From Schlesneria paludicola DSM 18645 (GTDB lineage: Bacteria > Planctomycetota > Planctomycetia > Planctomycetales > Planctomycetaceae): a stretch of DNA of 64,000 nt. Shown here one piece after another: positions 28,998 to 38,646 of the stretch (the first letter of the stretch is position 1; the number at the start of each line of letters is the position of its first letter). The DNA lies in NCBI GenBank assembly GCA_945876035.1, contig CAMCMU010000006.1, forward strand, positions 62,001 through 126,000, given 5' to 3'. The notes beneath the pieces were generated by a model. It saw nothing but the letters and a program-made list of their open reading frames with translations, ran no database searches and had not been told where the DNA came from. Made by a program: the position numbers and the translations under genes.

Positions 28998-29659
28998 TTG
29001 AAGTCGTCTAATGAACGTCTCCACTGGCTCCCGTAATTCATGCGTCTGCCGCTCAAAGTGTCCGATGGATCCCCCAGATTTGTCTCGCAAGTGGCATTTC
29101 CGGAGCGATGCGTTTCCAATAAAGACGCTCAACTATTCCTAAAAAACATTGATCGGACTCGTCCGGCGGAGAGGCGACCCTTGTGTGTTGATATTGGCAT
29201 CGCATTCCGAATCCGCTGCGGACCTGACAAAAGACGTTCGGTTTGAGAAAACTTAAGTTCCATGGGACACATTGGAGGGGGAGCATGTGCAATGACGTTC
29301 AGAAGACGTGTACGAAACATGACTGAACATCAAATCCTCGACTGTCCAGCGGAGAGGACTACACACCTGAACCATGTTCTCACGCTTGCGGAAAATTATC
29401 GAACTCACCGAAAAGCCGTCACGATCCCTCGACCGTTTCAAACGGCGACACCCTTCGTCAAAAGTCCGTCATCCCTGAGGGGCCTCGGAGATGCGGTCGT
29501 GATCCCCAACGATGCAACAACGGTTCATCACAACACGGAATTTCTCCTTGGCAAGAAGTGCCACAGGGTGTCTTGAGAGGAGGCCCTGCGTTCGGTCTGC
29601 GGAGTGACTGCCGAACACGATCTCCGCGAATGCTTCAAAAAAACGATCCACACGCGCAG

Positions 29660-29675
29660 GCCATCCGCGGATGGC
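29660..29675. repeat. 16-bp perfect palindrome
   Basis: GCCATCCGCGGATGGC is identical to its reverse complement. It lies in a gene-free stretch 370 bases before the glycosyltransferase. It could be an operator for a dimeric regulator or a chance hairpin. Confidence 0.5.
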
Positions 29676-30043
29676 GAGCCGCGGAAACAGACACATTGGG
29701 CCCCGTGATTGCAACAGGAATTGACAATGCCCGCCTTTTGCTCGGATTCCACCTCAACGGCGAAACCACACAAAAAGAGAGCACGGTGCGTCTGATTGAC
29801 CGCAGACCGCGATTCGGCAGTTTTATTTGCCAGTACATCACCCTTTATCTTGGCGTTGCAACCATGACCGGCACCACTGACAAGAGTTCAAGGATCGAAT
29901 CGGGAGATCTCGTAGAGAGGAATTTCGAGGGCGTTAGCGGCTTTGCGGCACCGGGCGGTTGTGGCAAAGTCCTCGCGTATCACTCGCGAGATCCATCGTG
30001 AGTATGGTGACATCGACCGGCGTTTTGCGAAAGGACGGCGTGC

Positions 30044-31201
30044 ATGCGTTGGATAGAAATCGGTGCGTGGGGGATCATCGTCCTTTGGGGGCGAGCGTTC
30101 TTCCCTGCCTGCTACGGGATCTTGTTTCCTCGATTTCTAAAAGATGTTCCCCCGATCACGGGAGAGGACCTTCCGACGATATCGATCATCGTTCCCGCGC
30201 GCGACGAAGTCTCGGCCATCGAGGAATCGTTGGAACACCTATTGAAGGTTTGCTATCCCCGCCTCGAGGTGATTGCCATTGATGATCGATCGACCGATGA
30301 AACCGGCGTAATCATGGATCGCATGGCGGCGTTCCATGATTCTCGATTGAAAGTGATCCACGTGACCGAACTCCCGGCGGGATGGTTAGGAAAAAACCAT
30401 GCACTCGCCTTGGGGGCGGCCGAATCCAACGCAGACTTTCTTTTGCTGACGGACGGCGACGTGATGATCGATCCGCTGACTCTTCGTCGAGCGATGTCCG
30501 TTGTTCATGACCGCAAACTCGATCACTTGGTCTTGCTGCCGGAGATCGTGACCTCGACGTTTCTTGAAATCGCACTGATCAACTTTTTTTGTTTGTTGTT
30601 GATGACAACGACTCAATTTCCGCTTGTCCGCTGGAGCTGGTTTAAAAATGCCTATCTGGGAGTCGGTGCTTTCAATCTGGTACGCCGAACGGCCTATGAT
30701 GCCATTGGCGGATTCTCGAAACTGCAATTGGAAGTGGCGGACGATTTAATGCTGGGGAGATCCATTAAGCGCGCAGGACTCCTTCAAGATGTTTATGGGG
30801 GGCAGAAAAACGTCTGGGTCAAATGGCAACAGGGGGGTGTTTGGTCCATCGTGAAGGGACTCGAAAAAAATGCGTTTGCCGCGTCGAGGTATTCGATGTT
30901 CAGAACACTCTTGGCCTGCATCACGATTCTGGGAATTTCGGTTGTCCCGATCGGGGCTCTGGCTTGCGGAGTCGCCGTTTGGCAATCATCGATTCTGATT
31001 GTTGGGACGGTTCTACTTTCTTTGGGAACGGCACGAACAGTAGGCTTTCCGCTGGCCGTTGGTTTTTTGTACCCGTGGGCTGCCGTCGTTTTCTGTTACA
31101 TCATGACTCGTTCGATGGTCCTAACCATACGTCAAGGAGGTGTCCGTTGGCGCGACACCTTTTATTCACTCAACGATCTGCGAAACGGTTGTGAGAAATA
31201 G
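30044..31201 (+). CDS. Membrane-bound family 2 glycosyltransferase
   Basis: 385 residues. ATG at 30044 follows AAGGACGG. A hydrophobic helix near the start is followed by a GT2 domain: ISIIVPARDEVSAIEESLEH (residue 50), IAIDDRSTDETG, then LTDGDVMIDPL with the DxD-like motif and EVADDLMLGRSIKRAG. Three or four C-terminal hydrophobic segments follow. The layout resembles HpnB/CrtQ-type transferases that add sugars to hopanoid or carotenoid lipids, but no such gene lies beside it and the acceptor is unknown. Confidence 0.88.
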   Translation: MRWIEIGAWGIIVLWGRAFFPACYGILFPRFLKDVPPITGEDLPTISIIVPARDEVSAIEESLEHLLKVCYPRLEVIAIDDRSTDETGVIMDRMAAFHDSRLKVIHVTELPAGWLGKNHALALGAAESNADFLLLTDGDVMIDPLTLRRAMSVVHDRKLDHLVLLPEIVTSTFLEIALINFFCLLLMTTTQFPLVRWSWFKNAYLGVGAFNLVRRTAYDAIGGFSKLQLEVADDLMLGRSIKRAGLLQDVYGGQKNVWVKWQQGGVWSIVKGLEKNAFAASRYSMFRTLLACITILGISVVPIGALACGVAVWQSSILIVGTVLLSLGTARTVGFPLAVGFLYPWAAVVFCYIMTRSMVLTIRQGGVRWRDTFYSLNDLRNGCEK

Positions 31202-31353
31202 GGACCACGAGCATCGCCAATGCTGCTTCCGTGATGCGGGAGGATCACGAGTCCCCTGATGCTCCGGAATGCGATTTTCCGTTTAGGGCGTTTGGTGTGA
31301 AACAGACGTGGCCGTCCTTTTTCCTTTGTGTTGAATTCCCTCTGACGGTGTTT

Positions 31354-31944
31354 TCAATTTGCCGACGTCGCCGATTCGGCAAATTGAAGGAATGCGTCTT
31401 TTTGATCAATGACTGTCGCTAGTGGCCCCGTGAGCTTGATAAAGAAATTTGTGGGTCCGAGGGGAGCGGCGAGCCCCAGCATTCTCCATTGGGGACTGGG
31501 TTGCCCCCCGTTGAACATATCCGAGTACGTGCCAGAAATTTCGACCAGCGAACTGCGGCGGCCATCGAATGTGATTGTGGACTCGCGAGACTCGGCATCG
31601 TTTGGACCTCGTCGAAACTGGCCTCGCCAGCGTTCTATGTTCGCCTCAATGCCACCACCAGCCGAAGAGAGCGTCAGTCGCGCCGAGCCTCCAACCCCGG
31701 GGAGAGTGAATTCCCCGAGAACGAATTCACTCTTCGGAGGCTGCTGCTGCCAGCCTGCGGGGACCATGAATTGAAACCCCCCAACGGAAACGCGATGGGG
31801 CTCTGTCTCGGATGTTGATGAATGGATATCCAACGCAACCGCCTTAGCCATGGGGATGGGAACATCCGCCTCCGGTTTCGGCTGTTCCATGCATCCCAAA
31901 GGGACGAAAATCGCCCAGAAAAAAAACGTATTCGTCCAGTGCAT
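31354..31944 (-). CDS. Predicted lipoprotein of unknown function
   Basis: 196 residues from the ATG at 31944 (an in-frame TTG lies two codons earlier). A lipoprotein signal is present: hydrophobic FFFWAIFVPLGC with the lipid-attachment Cys at about residue 18. The body resembles secreted planctomycete domains, e.g. VGGFQFMVPAGWQQQPPKS. No enzyme motif was recognised. It lies 61 bases downstream of the end of the oligoendopeptidase gene on the same strand. Confidence 0.68.
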   Translation of the reverse strand: MHWTNTFFFWAIFVPLGCMEQPKPEADVPIPMAKAVALDIHSSTSETEPHRVSVGGFQFMVPAGWQQQPPKSEFVLGEFTLPGVGGSARLTLSSAGGGIEANIERWRGQFRRGPNDAESRESTITFDGRRSSLVEISGTYSDMFNGGQPSPQWRMLGLAAPLGPTNFFIKLTGPLATVIDQKDAFLQFAESATSAN

Positions 31945-31998
31945 TGTCAAAGTCCCTGCCCTTAAGAAATGACCAAGTTTTGTTATCGTTTCGAAGAC

Positions 31999-33837
31999 TC
32001 AAAGAGCTTTCGACTTTCCTAAAATGTGATCGGCCAAATCCACATATTGACGAACTCGGCTGGCAACAATTTGGAGGCTTTTGACCCAGAACTCTGGCTT
32101 CTGCAAATCAAAACCGAGCGTCGATCGCACGGCCGCTTCTGCATCCTGGCAGCCAGTCGCGATCAACAGTCGACGATAGGTCTCGGCAAATTCACCGCCC
32201 GCTTCCCGAGCGACGGCATAGAGACCCATCGAAAGAAGGTAGCCGAAGGTGTAGGGAAAATTGTAAAAGGGAAGCCCACTGATGTAGAAGTGAAGTTTAG
32301 AGGACCAGAATCTCGGATTCCAGCCGTCGTCGGCCAACACATCAAGATAGGCCGTCTTCTGAGCCGCTTCCATCAGCGCGTTCAATTGATCCACCGTCAA
32401 TTCCCCGCGGCTTCGTTCTCGGTAAAACTCGTCTTCGAAAAGGAATCTCGCATGGATGTTCATCAGAAATGCCACAGAGTCGCCTAACAGATCATCCAGG
32501 ATTTTCAAACGATCGTAGTCCGAACGTGCCTGCTGCAGACGTCTTTCACTCAACACCGCCTCTGCGAATGTCGAAGCGGTCTCGGCAAGGTTCATCGGGT
32601 AGTCCTGCAGGAACACTGGTTGATCCCGCAGGACCCACGAATGATAGGCGTGTCCGAGTTCATGCGCCAGTGTGCTCATGCTGTCAGCACTGTTCGTATA
32701 GGTCATGAAGATCCGAGACTGCTTCAAAGTCGGAAAGCTTGTGCAAAACCCGCCCTGATGCTTGCCGGTACGGTTCTCGGCTTCCACCCAACACCCCGAA
32801 AACGCCATTTTGGCGAAGTCGCCGAAGTCGGGGCTAAAGGCATGAAAGGCATCAATAATTTGTGAACCTGCGTTGTCATAGCCGATGTCGTCAGCCGCGG
32901 TGGCACCCGGCAATTGCGGCAGAGGTGCGGTTATGTCGTACCAGGCCAATCGATCGATTCCGAGGAGTCGCGATTTAGCTCTAAAATAGTCTTTCAGAAC
33001 CCCCTTTTCCGCGTTGATCGTTGACCACATCGCATCCAAAGTCTCCCGTGTCATTCGATTGAACCGCAAAGGCGCCTCGAGGTGATCGCACAACCCGAGA
33101 TGCCGATACGTTGTCAATCGGGTACCGGCGATGTGGTTCAGCGTATCCGCGCACGTTTCCGCAATCGTTGCCCACGCTCCATCGACTGCAAAGAAATTAT
33201 TTTGGCGGATCGAGCGTTGCGGAGAATCAAAAGGCACCTGACCCGGTGATCGCAAAACGAGCTTTCCCTTCTCCTGAATCGACACTTTCAACGAACCCGA
33301 AAGCCGGTCAAATAGGCGACTCCAAGCGTGAATTCCATCGACGGCCAAATCGGCGGCAAGCAGTTCCTGCGACTTTGGCAATCGCAATGCTGCGTTGCGT
33401 CGTCGTGTGGTCAGAAAGTATTCGTTACGTTTGAGTTCCGCCGCGGATTCGATCAACGCGAGAAACTCTGCATCCGTTGCCTCTTTGAATGCAAATTCTA
33501 TATGGGTGGCGATTTGTTCACGATGCGGCGTCAGTGTTGCGAGTTCCGCCTGCAACTGCTGATAAAGCTTGCACTCCGCATCGGCCGCCATGTAACACTC
33601 GACAAGGGCCTTGAAGTCGGACGCCTCGGCATCGAGCAACTCGTACTCGGAAATCAACGCGATCCAACTCGAAGAACTCTCACTTCGACCGTTGACCGGC
33701 GGTAGAGAATTCGTCGAGGCCGCGAAGTTCGCGAGTTTGGTTTTCAGGAGATCCAGCTGCAGCCGAAACTCCATCGATGCCGGTTCGTCAGCCAAGGAAG
33801 CCAAATCCCAAGTCAGAGGAATTTTTTTTAAGGTCAT
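31999..33837 (-). CDS. pepF: M3 family oligoendopeptidase
   Basis: 612-residue soluble zinc metalloprotease of the M3B (PepF/thimet-like) type. The catalytic zinc motif is AHELGHAYHSW (HExxH) near residue 390. The flanking conserved blocks are SDSMSTLAHE-like upstream and AETASTFAEAVL downstream, the latter carrying the third zinc ligand Glu. It cleaves short peptides in the cytoplasm. A plausible start is the ATG at 33837. Genes 33906-34103 and yjbQ lie upstream on the same strand. Confidence 0.92.
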   Translation of the reverse strand: MTLKKIPLTWDLASLADEPASMEFRLQLDLLKTKLANFAASTNSLPPVNGRSESSSSWIALISEYELLDAEASDFKALVECYMAADAECKLYQQLQAELATLTPHREQIATHIEFAFKEATDAEFLALIESAAELKRNEYFLTTRRRNAALRLPKSQELLAADLAVDGIHAWSRLFDRLSGSLKVSIQEKGKLVLRSPGQVPFDSPQRSIRQNNFFAVDGAWATIAETCADTLNHIAGTRLTTYRHLGLCDHLEAPLRFNRMTRETLDAMWSTINAEKGVLKDYFRAKSRLLGIDRLAWYDITAPLPQLPGATAADDIGYDNAGSQIIDAFHAFSPDFGDFAKMAFSGCWVEAENRTGKHQGGFCTSFPTLKQSRIFMTYTNSADSMSTLAHELGHAYHSWVLRDQPVFLQDYPMNLAETASTFAEAVLSERRLQQARSDYDRLKILDDLLGDSVAFLMNIHARFLFEDEFYRERSRGELTVDQLNALMEAAQKTAYLDVLADDGWNPRFWSSKLHFYISGLPFYNFPYTFGYLLSMGLYAVAREAGGEFAETYRRLLIATGCQDAEAAVRSTLGFDLQKPEFWVKSLQIVASRVRQYVDLADHILGKSKAL

Positions 33838-33905
33838 GAAACCAGTCGCTTCCTTTGGAGAACAGATGTTGCTTGAGGAGTCCTAGAAATGTCCCGTGAT
33901 GCCCG

Positions 33906-34103
33906 TCAATCATCCGGGTCGAGGTGTTCATCATCGGACAGCATTTTACCGACGGACGGGCCGAAATCGAGATCGAGCCGTTCCGAAATCTTCTGCAGTA
34001 GCACGGGTAACGCGTGAGCCAAGATTTTCGGGCGGATTCTTGGAGACAAACGTGATGGGCTCCAACCGTGTTGAGATGCCGGATGTTTTTGATGAGCAGC
34101 CAT
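33906..34103 (-). CDS. Small hypothetical protein between YjbQ and PepF genes
   Basis: 65 residues. It begins nine bases past the yjbQ stop and ends in acidic SDDEHLDPDD. The middle, KILAHALPVLLQKISERLDLDF, is amphipathic and protein-like. No family recognised. Same orientation and spacing make it a plausible member of an aroC-yjbQ-pepF unit, but a gene this short could be chance. Confidence 0.45.
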   Translation of the reverse strand: MAAHQKHPASQHGWSPSRLSPRIRPKILAHALPVLLQKISERLDLDFGPSVGKMLSDDEHLDPDD

Positions 34104-34112
34104 GTGACGAAA

Positions 34113-34535
34113 TCAGACCTCACCATGCAGGGTCAGCATCAGCGAGCGTGGACCGCCGTGGTTACGGTGTTCGCAGAGGTAGATCCCCTGCCATGTGCCA
34201 ATGGACAGACCGCCGTTCGCAATGGGAATCGTAATCGAACTGCCCAGCAACGCAGACTTCACGTGGGCAGGCATATCGTCCGGCCCCTCGCACGTGTGGA
34301 GATGAGGGAATCCTTCGGGAGCGATGGCATTGAAGGACGACTCCAAGTCGTGAGGCACATCGGGATCGGCGTTCTCATTGATGGAGATCGATGCCGAGGT
34401 ATGTTGAATGAACACATGCAGCAGGCCAACGCGGCAGCAGGTCAACGCAGGTATGGCGTCGATCACCTCCCGCGTGATGAGATGAAATCCGCGGGGCATT
34501 GCCGGCAATATCAAAATGTGTTGATGCCACGCCAT
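34113..34535 (-). CDS. yjbQ: YjbQ/UPF0047 family protein
   Basis: 140 residues from the ATG at 34535 that follows GGAG; longer in-frame sequence upstream reaches back into aroC. The family signatures are VFIQHTSASISINENADPDV near residue 50 and AHVKSALLGSSITIPIANGG and SIGTWQGIYLCEHRNHG near the C-terminus. E. coli YjbQ has weak thiamin phosphate synthase activity; the physiological role is unclear. It begins 48 bases after the aroC stop. Confidence 0.9.
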   Translation of the reverse strand: MAWHQHILILPAMPRGFHLITREVIDAIPALTCCRVGLLHVFIQHTSASISINENADPDVPHDLESSFNAIAPEGFPHLHTCEGPDDMPAHVKSALLGSSITIPIANGGLSIGTWQGIYLCEHRNHGGPRSLMLTLHGEV

Positions 34536-34582
34536 GATGTCTCCTGGAGGTTTCTTGGAGTCTTCGCCGTTTCGGGTTTTGA

Positions 34583-35710
34583 TCACCGTCCACGTTGCCC
34601 CAACCATCTCAACCAATGATCGGCTAAAACGATGGCGACCATCGCTTCGGCCATCGGAATAAACCGTGGCAACAAACAGGGATCGTGACGGCCCTTGGTC
34701 TTGATTGTGGAGGGCTCTCCCCTGCTCGTGACCGTTGGTTGTTCGATGGGGAGACTGCTCGTCGGCTTCACCGCAGCGCGCAGGATGATCGGCAAACCAG
34801 TCGTGATTCCTCCCAACATGCCGCCGTGGCGATTGGAATCCGTCGTGATTCCGGCGTGGCCGTCATACGGGTGGTCTGCATCCGAAACAAAGTGATCGTT
34901 ATGTTGGCTTCCGCACATCGTAACGCATCTGAAACCGATGCCGTACTCGACACCGAGTACGGCTGGAAGCGAGAATAGCGCCTTGGCGAGGTCGGCCTTG
35001 ATCTTGTCGAAGACCGGTTCGCCGAGCCCTGCGGGAATGTTCGTGGCCACAATTTCCGCCGCACCACCGATTGAATCCCCCACTTTACGAATTTGCTCGA
35101 TGAGTTCAATCATCTTCGCCGCAGCGGCGACATCGGGGCAGCGAACGATGTTCGGTTCTCCGTTCGGCAGGGATTCGACCTGCTCTAGTGTCACCTTCGC
35201 AGGATCGGCAATCACGGCTTTAACCTCGCCGACCTGTGTCACGTATCCGACGACTCGCCCCCCAAAACCATGATCAAGAATTTTTTTTGCGACCACCCCT
35301 GCCGCAACTCGAACCGTCGTCTCCCGCGCACTCGACCGGCCACCACCGCGATAGTCGCGGAAGCCGTACTTGGCATCAAAGGAAAAATCGGCGTGACCCG
35401 GCCGGTAAAGGTCCTTGATGTCCCCGTAGTCTTTGCTGCGTTGGTCCTGATTGCGAATCAAAATCGCAAGACTGGTCCCCGTCGTTCTTCCCTCAAACAC
35501 ACCTGATAAAATCTCGGGCGTATCGGATTCGTCGCGTTGAGTCACAATGTGGCTCTGACCCGGTCTGCGTCGGGACAGGTCGATCATCAAATCCTCAATC
35601 GACAATGGAATCCCCGGGGGAGCACCATCAATAATGACAACGTTCGCCGGTCCGTGGCTTTCGCCAGCCGTCGTTACCCGAAATGCTTGTCCGAATGAGT
35701 TTCCTGCCAT
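34583..35710 (-). CDS. aroC: Chorismate synthase
   Basis: FMN-dependent enzyme of the shikimate pathway converting EPSP to chorismate. 375 residues from the ATG at 35710, which has GGGGG upstream; an in-frame start at 35737 would add nine. Signatures: GNSFGQAFRVTTAGESHG at the start, LYRPGHADFSF, YRGGGRSSARETTVRVAAG, and TDSNRHGGMLGGITTG. First gene of the leftward aroC-yjbQ-small ORF-pepF series. Confidence 0.97.
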   Translation of the reverse strand: MAGNSFGQAFRVTTAGESHGPANVVIIDGAPPGIPLSIEDLMIDLSRRRPGQSHIVTQRDESDTPEILSGVFEGRTTGTSLAILIRNQDQRSKDYGDIKDLYRPGHADFSFDAKYGFRDYRGGGRSSARETTVRVAAGVVAKKILDHGFGGRVVGYVTQVGEVKAVIADPAKVTLEQVESLPNGEPNIVRCPDVAAAAKMIELIEQIRKVGDSIGGAAEIVATNIPAGLGEPVFDKIKADLAKALFSLPAVLGVEYGIGFRCVTMCGSQHNDHFVSDADHPYDGHAGITTDSNRHGGMLGGITTGLPIILRAAVKPTSSLPIEQPTVTSRGEPSTIKTKGRHDPCLLPRFIPMAEAMVAIVLADHWLRWLGQRGR

Positions 35711-36112
35711 GGTGCCCCCGATTGTATTGACCGCCAACGGAAACCGAAACCGGAAGCCGGGCGCGGATACCCATAAACTGCGGAGAATCCTTGAATAACC
35801 CTGCCAGACTCAACTTTTGGACCCGCAAACGCGTGACAGGAGATGCTTGATCCTTGACTTCTGCTACAGGCCCGCTTCTCACGAAAGAGAATTGCCCTCA
35901 GGACGGCTCGCCAGCACGCGAACGTTGGGCTAGTATTCATGCTGCGAGTGCAAATTCCGCCGGCGAGTGGGATCGCTCGCAAGTCAAGAACCCGATGTGG
36001 TCGATGACGGAGAGCATTCAGACAACTCCTGAAATTGGTCTGAATCACTGTGGCTTCGTGTACAAGAGCAACATCATCCCGCGGCGACGATCAGTCGAGA
36101 GGTGACCAGATT

Positions 36113-36514
36113 ATGGCAAAAGCAGGCGGACGGAAAAAACTTCCCAAGGAAATTGCGGTCATCAATGCCGACAACTGCACGGGCTGTGAAGCCTGTCTAG
36201 AAGTCTGCCCCGTGGACTGTATTGCTAAAGTCCCTGGCGATTCGATTTCGGTGCTGCAGTCGTGGTGCGAGATCGACGTTGAACGCTGCGTCGGTTGCGA
36301 AGTTTGCGTTGCGATCCCGACGAAAAAAACAGACCCCTACGAATTAACCGTTTGCCCGTGGGATGCCATTGAGATGATCCCCACGGTTCAAGCGGCCCAA
36401 ATCGTCGCAAAAAAAGGGGGCCCGCCCGGTTATATGATCGCCAACTGGGATCGCCTCGTGATCCCCGCTCAACGCATGGCGGAGCTGGCTGCAGATCAAC
36501 AAAGCGCCAAATAA
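36113..36514 (+). CDS. Two-cluster [4Fe-4S] ferredoxin
   Basis: 133 residues from the ATG at 36113, which has GAGAGG upstream. The first cluster motif is CTGCEACLEVCP plus a Cys six residues on (VDC). The second is CVGCEVC, then a 13-residue spacer (VAIPTKKTDPYELTVCP) before its last Cys instead of the usual three residues. An electron carrier role is inferred. The start follows a stretch without genes downstream of aroC; the opposite strand carries aroC divergently. The Lys-rich N-terminus (KAGGRKKLPKEIAV) precedes the first cluster. Confidence 0.85.
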   Translation: MAKAGGRKKLPKEIAVINADNCTGCEACLEVCPVDCIAKVPGDSISVLQSWCEIDVERCVGCEVCVAIPTKKTDPYELTVCPWDAIEMIPTVQAAQIVAKKGGPPGYMIANWDRLVIPAQRMAELAADQQSAK

Positions 36515-36799
36515 TTCTCGGCCAACGTCTCGACCGAATCCAACATGACAACACATGGTAACGGCGGAGTGCTCGGGAGGGGCCTGATTGTGAAGAGCGT
36601 GTTTTGCCCAGCCTGGATGCCGCATCATTTTTCTTAAACAGAAACTCGTCTTTAATGACCTCGCGGCCGCCCCCTCTTGACCCTTCGAACACGTGATTTC
36701 AAGATCGGTGGGCCATCTCTAGGCGAATACCGATCACCTTCCATTCCGCTATTTCCTCAGCCGAGCAGTCGGAAAAACAGCTTCATCCGAAGAGATTTT
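36515..36799. other. Short gap after the ferredoxin gene
   Basis: Convergent space between the ferredoxin gene and the DUF6941-like gene; nothing recognised. Confidence 0.4.
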
Positions 36800-37315
36800 C
36801 TATGAGGCATGTAACCTTGCCAGCACTCGGTGTGAACCGAGCATCTCGCCTTCGCAGAGCAACTCGAGGACATAGACGCCTTCGTGAGGAGTCGGCAACG
36901 GGGGCAACCCCACGGTGATTTGAATCGTTTCTAACGGGTTGCGGCATGACACTTCAAATGCGGTCGAGAATAAAATATTGTTCTGTTGCAAATCGACATA
37001 ACGCATTTCGAACTTTCGAGATCCCTGCAACTCTGTCAGGCTCACGAAGGCGAACGGTGAACCGACTCTGGCCAGCGGAGGGATTGAAACCGGAGTGGAC
37101 AGCGGTTCTTCAATCCTCGAATTGTCCGACGAGGCCGTACGACCGGTCGGTCTATGACTCGTCCCAGCCGGCACCGGCCGTTCGGGTTCGGGAGTAGAGC
37201 ATTTCGGCACGAAAGTGATCGCACTGAAAATGCCGCAAATCACATACTTGCCTGTCGCCCGATCCTGATAAATCTGGTCTGCTAACAACATCGCTTGTAA
37301 CACGGGAACGGCCAT
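36800..37315 (-). CDS. DUF6941-like hypothetical protein
   Basis: 171 residues. The N-terminus (LQAMLLADQIYQDRATGKYV, then ICGIFSAITFVP) matches the opening of DUF6941 family proteins as I know them. A Pro/Ser-rich low-complexity stretch (residues 45-75) follows, then RKFEMRYVDLQQNNILFSTA and a C-terminal beta-rich part. No enzymatic motif. Function is unknown. Confidence 0.65.
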   Translation of the reverse strand: MAVPVLQAMLLADQIYQDRATGKYVICGIFSAITFVPKCSTPEPERPVPAGTSHRPTGRTASSDNSRIEEPLSTPVSIPPLARVGSPFAFVSLTELQGSRKFEMRYVDLQQNNILFSTAFEVSCRNPLETIQITVGLPPLPTPHEGVYVLELLCEGEMLGSHRVLARLHAS

Positions 37316-38206
37316 GATGCTTCCTTACTGGATTACTTTTTTTGAGTCGGCGATGAGCGATTGTTTGCCTTTATCCAAAAAAAGAAATTCGATTCTGTCA
37401 ACCAAGGCATGACCTCGCCAGCAGCGTCAATAGTCCGGAGGGGAACCATGCGCGTCGAATGCACGGAAAGAGGACCCCGTAGCAAACACCGGCACGGCCG
37501 AGGAGTTCCATCGTGGCAGGGATTCCATGAGTCCGCAACTGTCTGCCCGTTTGATCGCTGCCGGACTTTCAGCCCCTCGGAATCTTTTCCAGAAAACTCG
37601 CCCGACAGGATTCCTAGCGCGTTTTTCTCAACGATGTTGATGACCCTCAAGCGATCTTGCCAAATGGCGACCGACGCACGGCAATCCGTGTTCGATTTCA
37701 GGGGAGCGGATTCGATCAACCGACAGCAGATGCTCCACACTCACCTGATCGACAGAGTCTCCAAGGTGACGTCCAACATCACGTGACCACAAAACAGGGT
37801 CGCTCCACATCGGAAAAGAGGTAGCCCAAGAACCTCCATCGGGAGACACTCCATACGCGAGACCCCCAAGTTTAGAATGATGGCTAGGAAGACTTGCAAA
37901 CCTTCTGTCTCGACACGCCACTGAGCACATTTTCATACGGGGCTCGGGAACACAGATCAAAACAAGCAGCGCGCTCAACAGCGACCTGAATCACGTTCGC
38001 TGCGACGAGCTTCAGCAGTCCACTGCTTTTCCGTAGACTGATACGGTGTAGAGTCGGTGAGATTCCACGAAAGTCCGTGTCCTCGACGTGGTTCTCGAGC
38101 GTCTGAAGGCCGAGGCATGCCAGTGCAAAAAGTGAATGGAACGCTACCCACCGAGTCGTCGCGAGGCGGAGGGGAGTGTGCCATCAAAAACACTTGACCG
38201 CAGGTC
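37316..38206. other. 0.9-kb gap without a supported gene
   Basis: Two minus-strand frames (37975-38193 and 37628-37978) follow the 38207-38578 gene with a 14-base gap and a four-base overlap, as an operon would. However, neither reads like a known protein and start signals are weak. They could be decayed or spurious. Confidence 0.35.
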
Positions 38207-38578
38207 TCATCGTCTGCCGCAGAACAACATTGCCGATGCTAGAAACAGGAACCATTCCGTTGCCGCAAACCAGTAAGTCGCCGTAGGTATGCCACTGTAG
38301 AATACGAAACTCGTTGTCCGAAACGCCACAAGGGATCCATGAACCAGCAGACATAACATCAAGGAGTGAGCAACTTCCGCCGGCCTGATTAGGGGCCAGA
38401 GGAAGGCGAGGCCGAGTGCCAGTTCCAGACCTCCATAAACAGTTAAAAACTCAGACTGTCCCGAACCAGGCTGGAGTGTGAATCCAACCACGTTTGATGT
38501 TTTGTCAGGCATCAGAGAGCACCATCCCGCTAAAAAGATGTAGACGACTCCGACGATTGCCAAGAAGAGACGTGTCAT
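38207..38578 (-). CDS. DUF4345-like small membrane protein
   Basis: 123 residues, four hydrophobic segments (residues 4-24, 48-64, 70-88, 103-119). The sequence (LTVYGGLELALGLAFLWPLI, then AEVAHSLMLCLLVHGSL) resembles small DUF4345-type membrane proteins. ATG at 38578 has AGGA upstream. Function unknown. It lies just downstream, on the same strand, of a broken dps. Confidence 0.7.
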   Translation of the reverse strand: MTRLFLAIVGVVYIFLAGWCSLMPDKTSNVVGFTLQPGSGQSEFLTVYGGLELALGLAFLWPLIRPAEVAHSLMLCLLVHGSLVAFRTTSFVFYSGIPTATYWFAATEWFLFLASAMLFCGRR

Positions 38579-38646
38579 GTGATCCTGATCGGTGAAAGAA
38601 GACGATCTGTTGAAACCTTGAATTGCAACGAAATTCGAACTGCGAC

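Larger units (their letters stand above)
28941..30043. other. 1.1-kb gap with a CA microsatellite and a 16-bp palindrome
   Basis: Open frames here read as low-complexity or lack start signals. Contents worth noting are the C8 run at 28963-28970, the CA dinucleotide repeat at 28978-28997, and a perfect palindrome at 29660-29675. The glycosyltransferase begins at 30044. Confidence 0.5.

Noticed and set aside
29558..30001. 147-residue plus-strand open frame before the glycosyltransferase
   Set aside because: No start signal, no recognisable motif, and its composition reads as random.
33788..34126. 112-residue open frame overlapping the 65-residue gene and pepF
   Set aside because: It overlaps pepF, has no start signal and no protein-like pattern; the shorter in-operon frame fits better.
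37333..38193. Minus-strand frames that look like an operon after the membrane protein gene
   Set aside because: Spacing is suggestive, but their residues are low-information and no motif or ribosome-binding site supports them.
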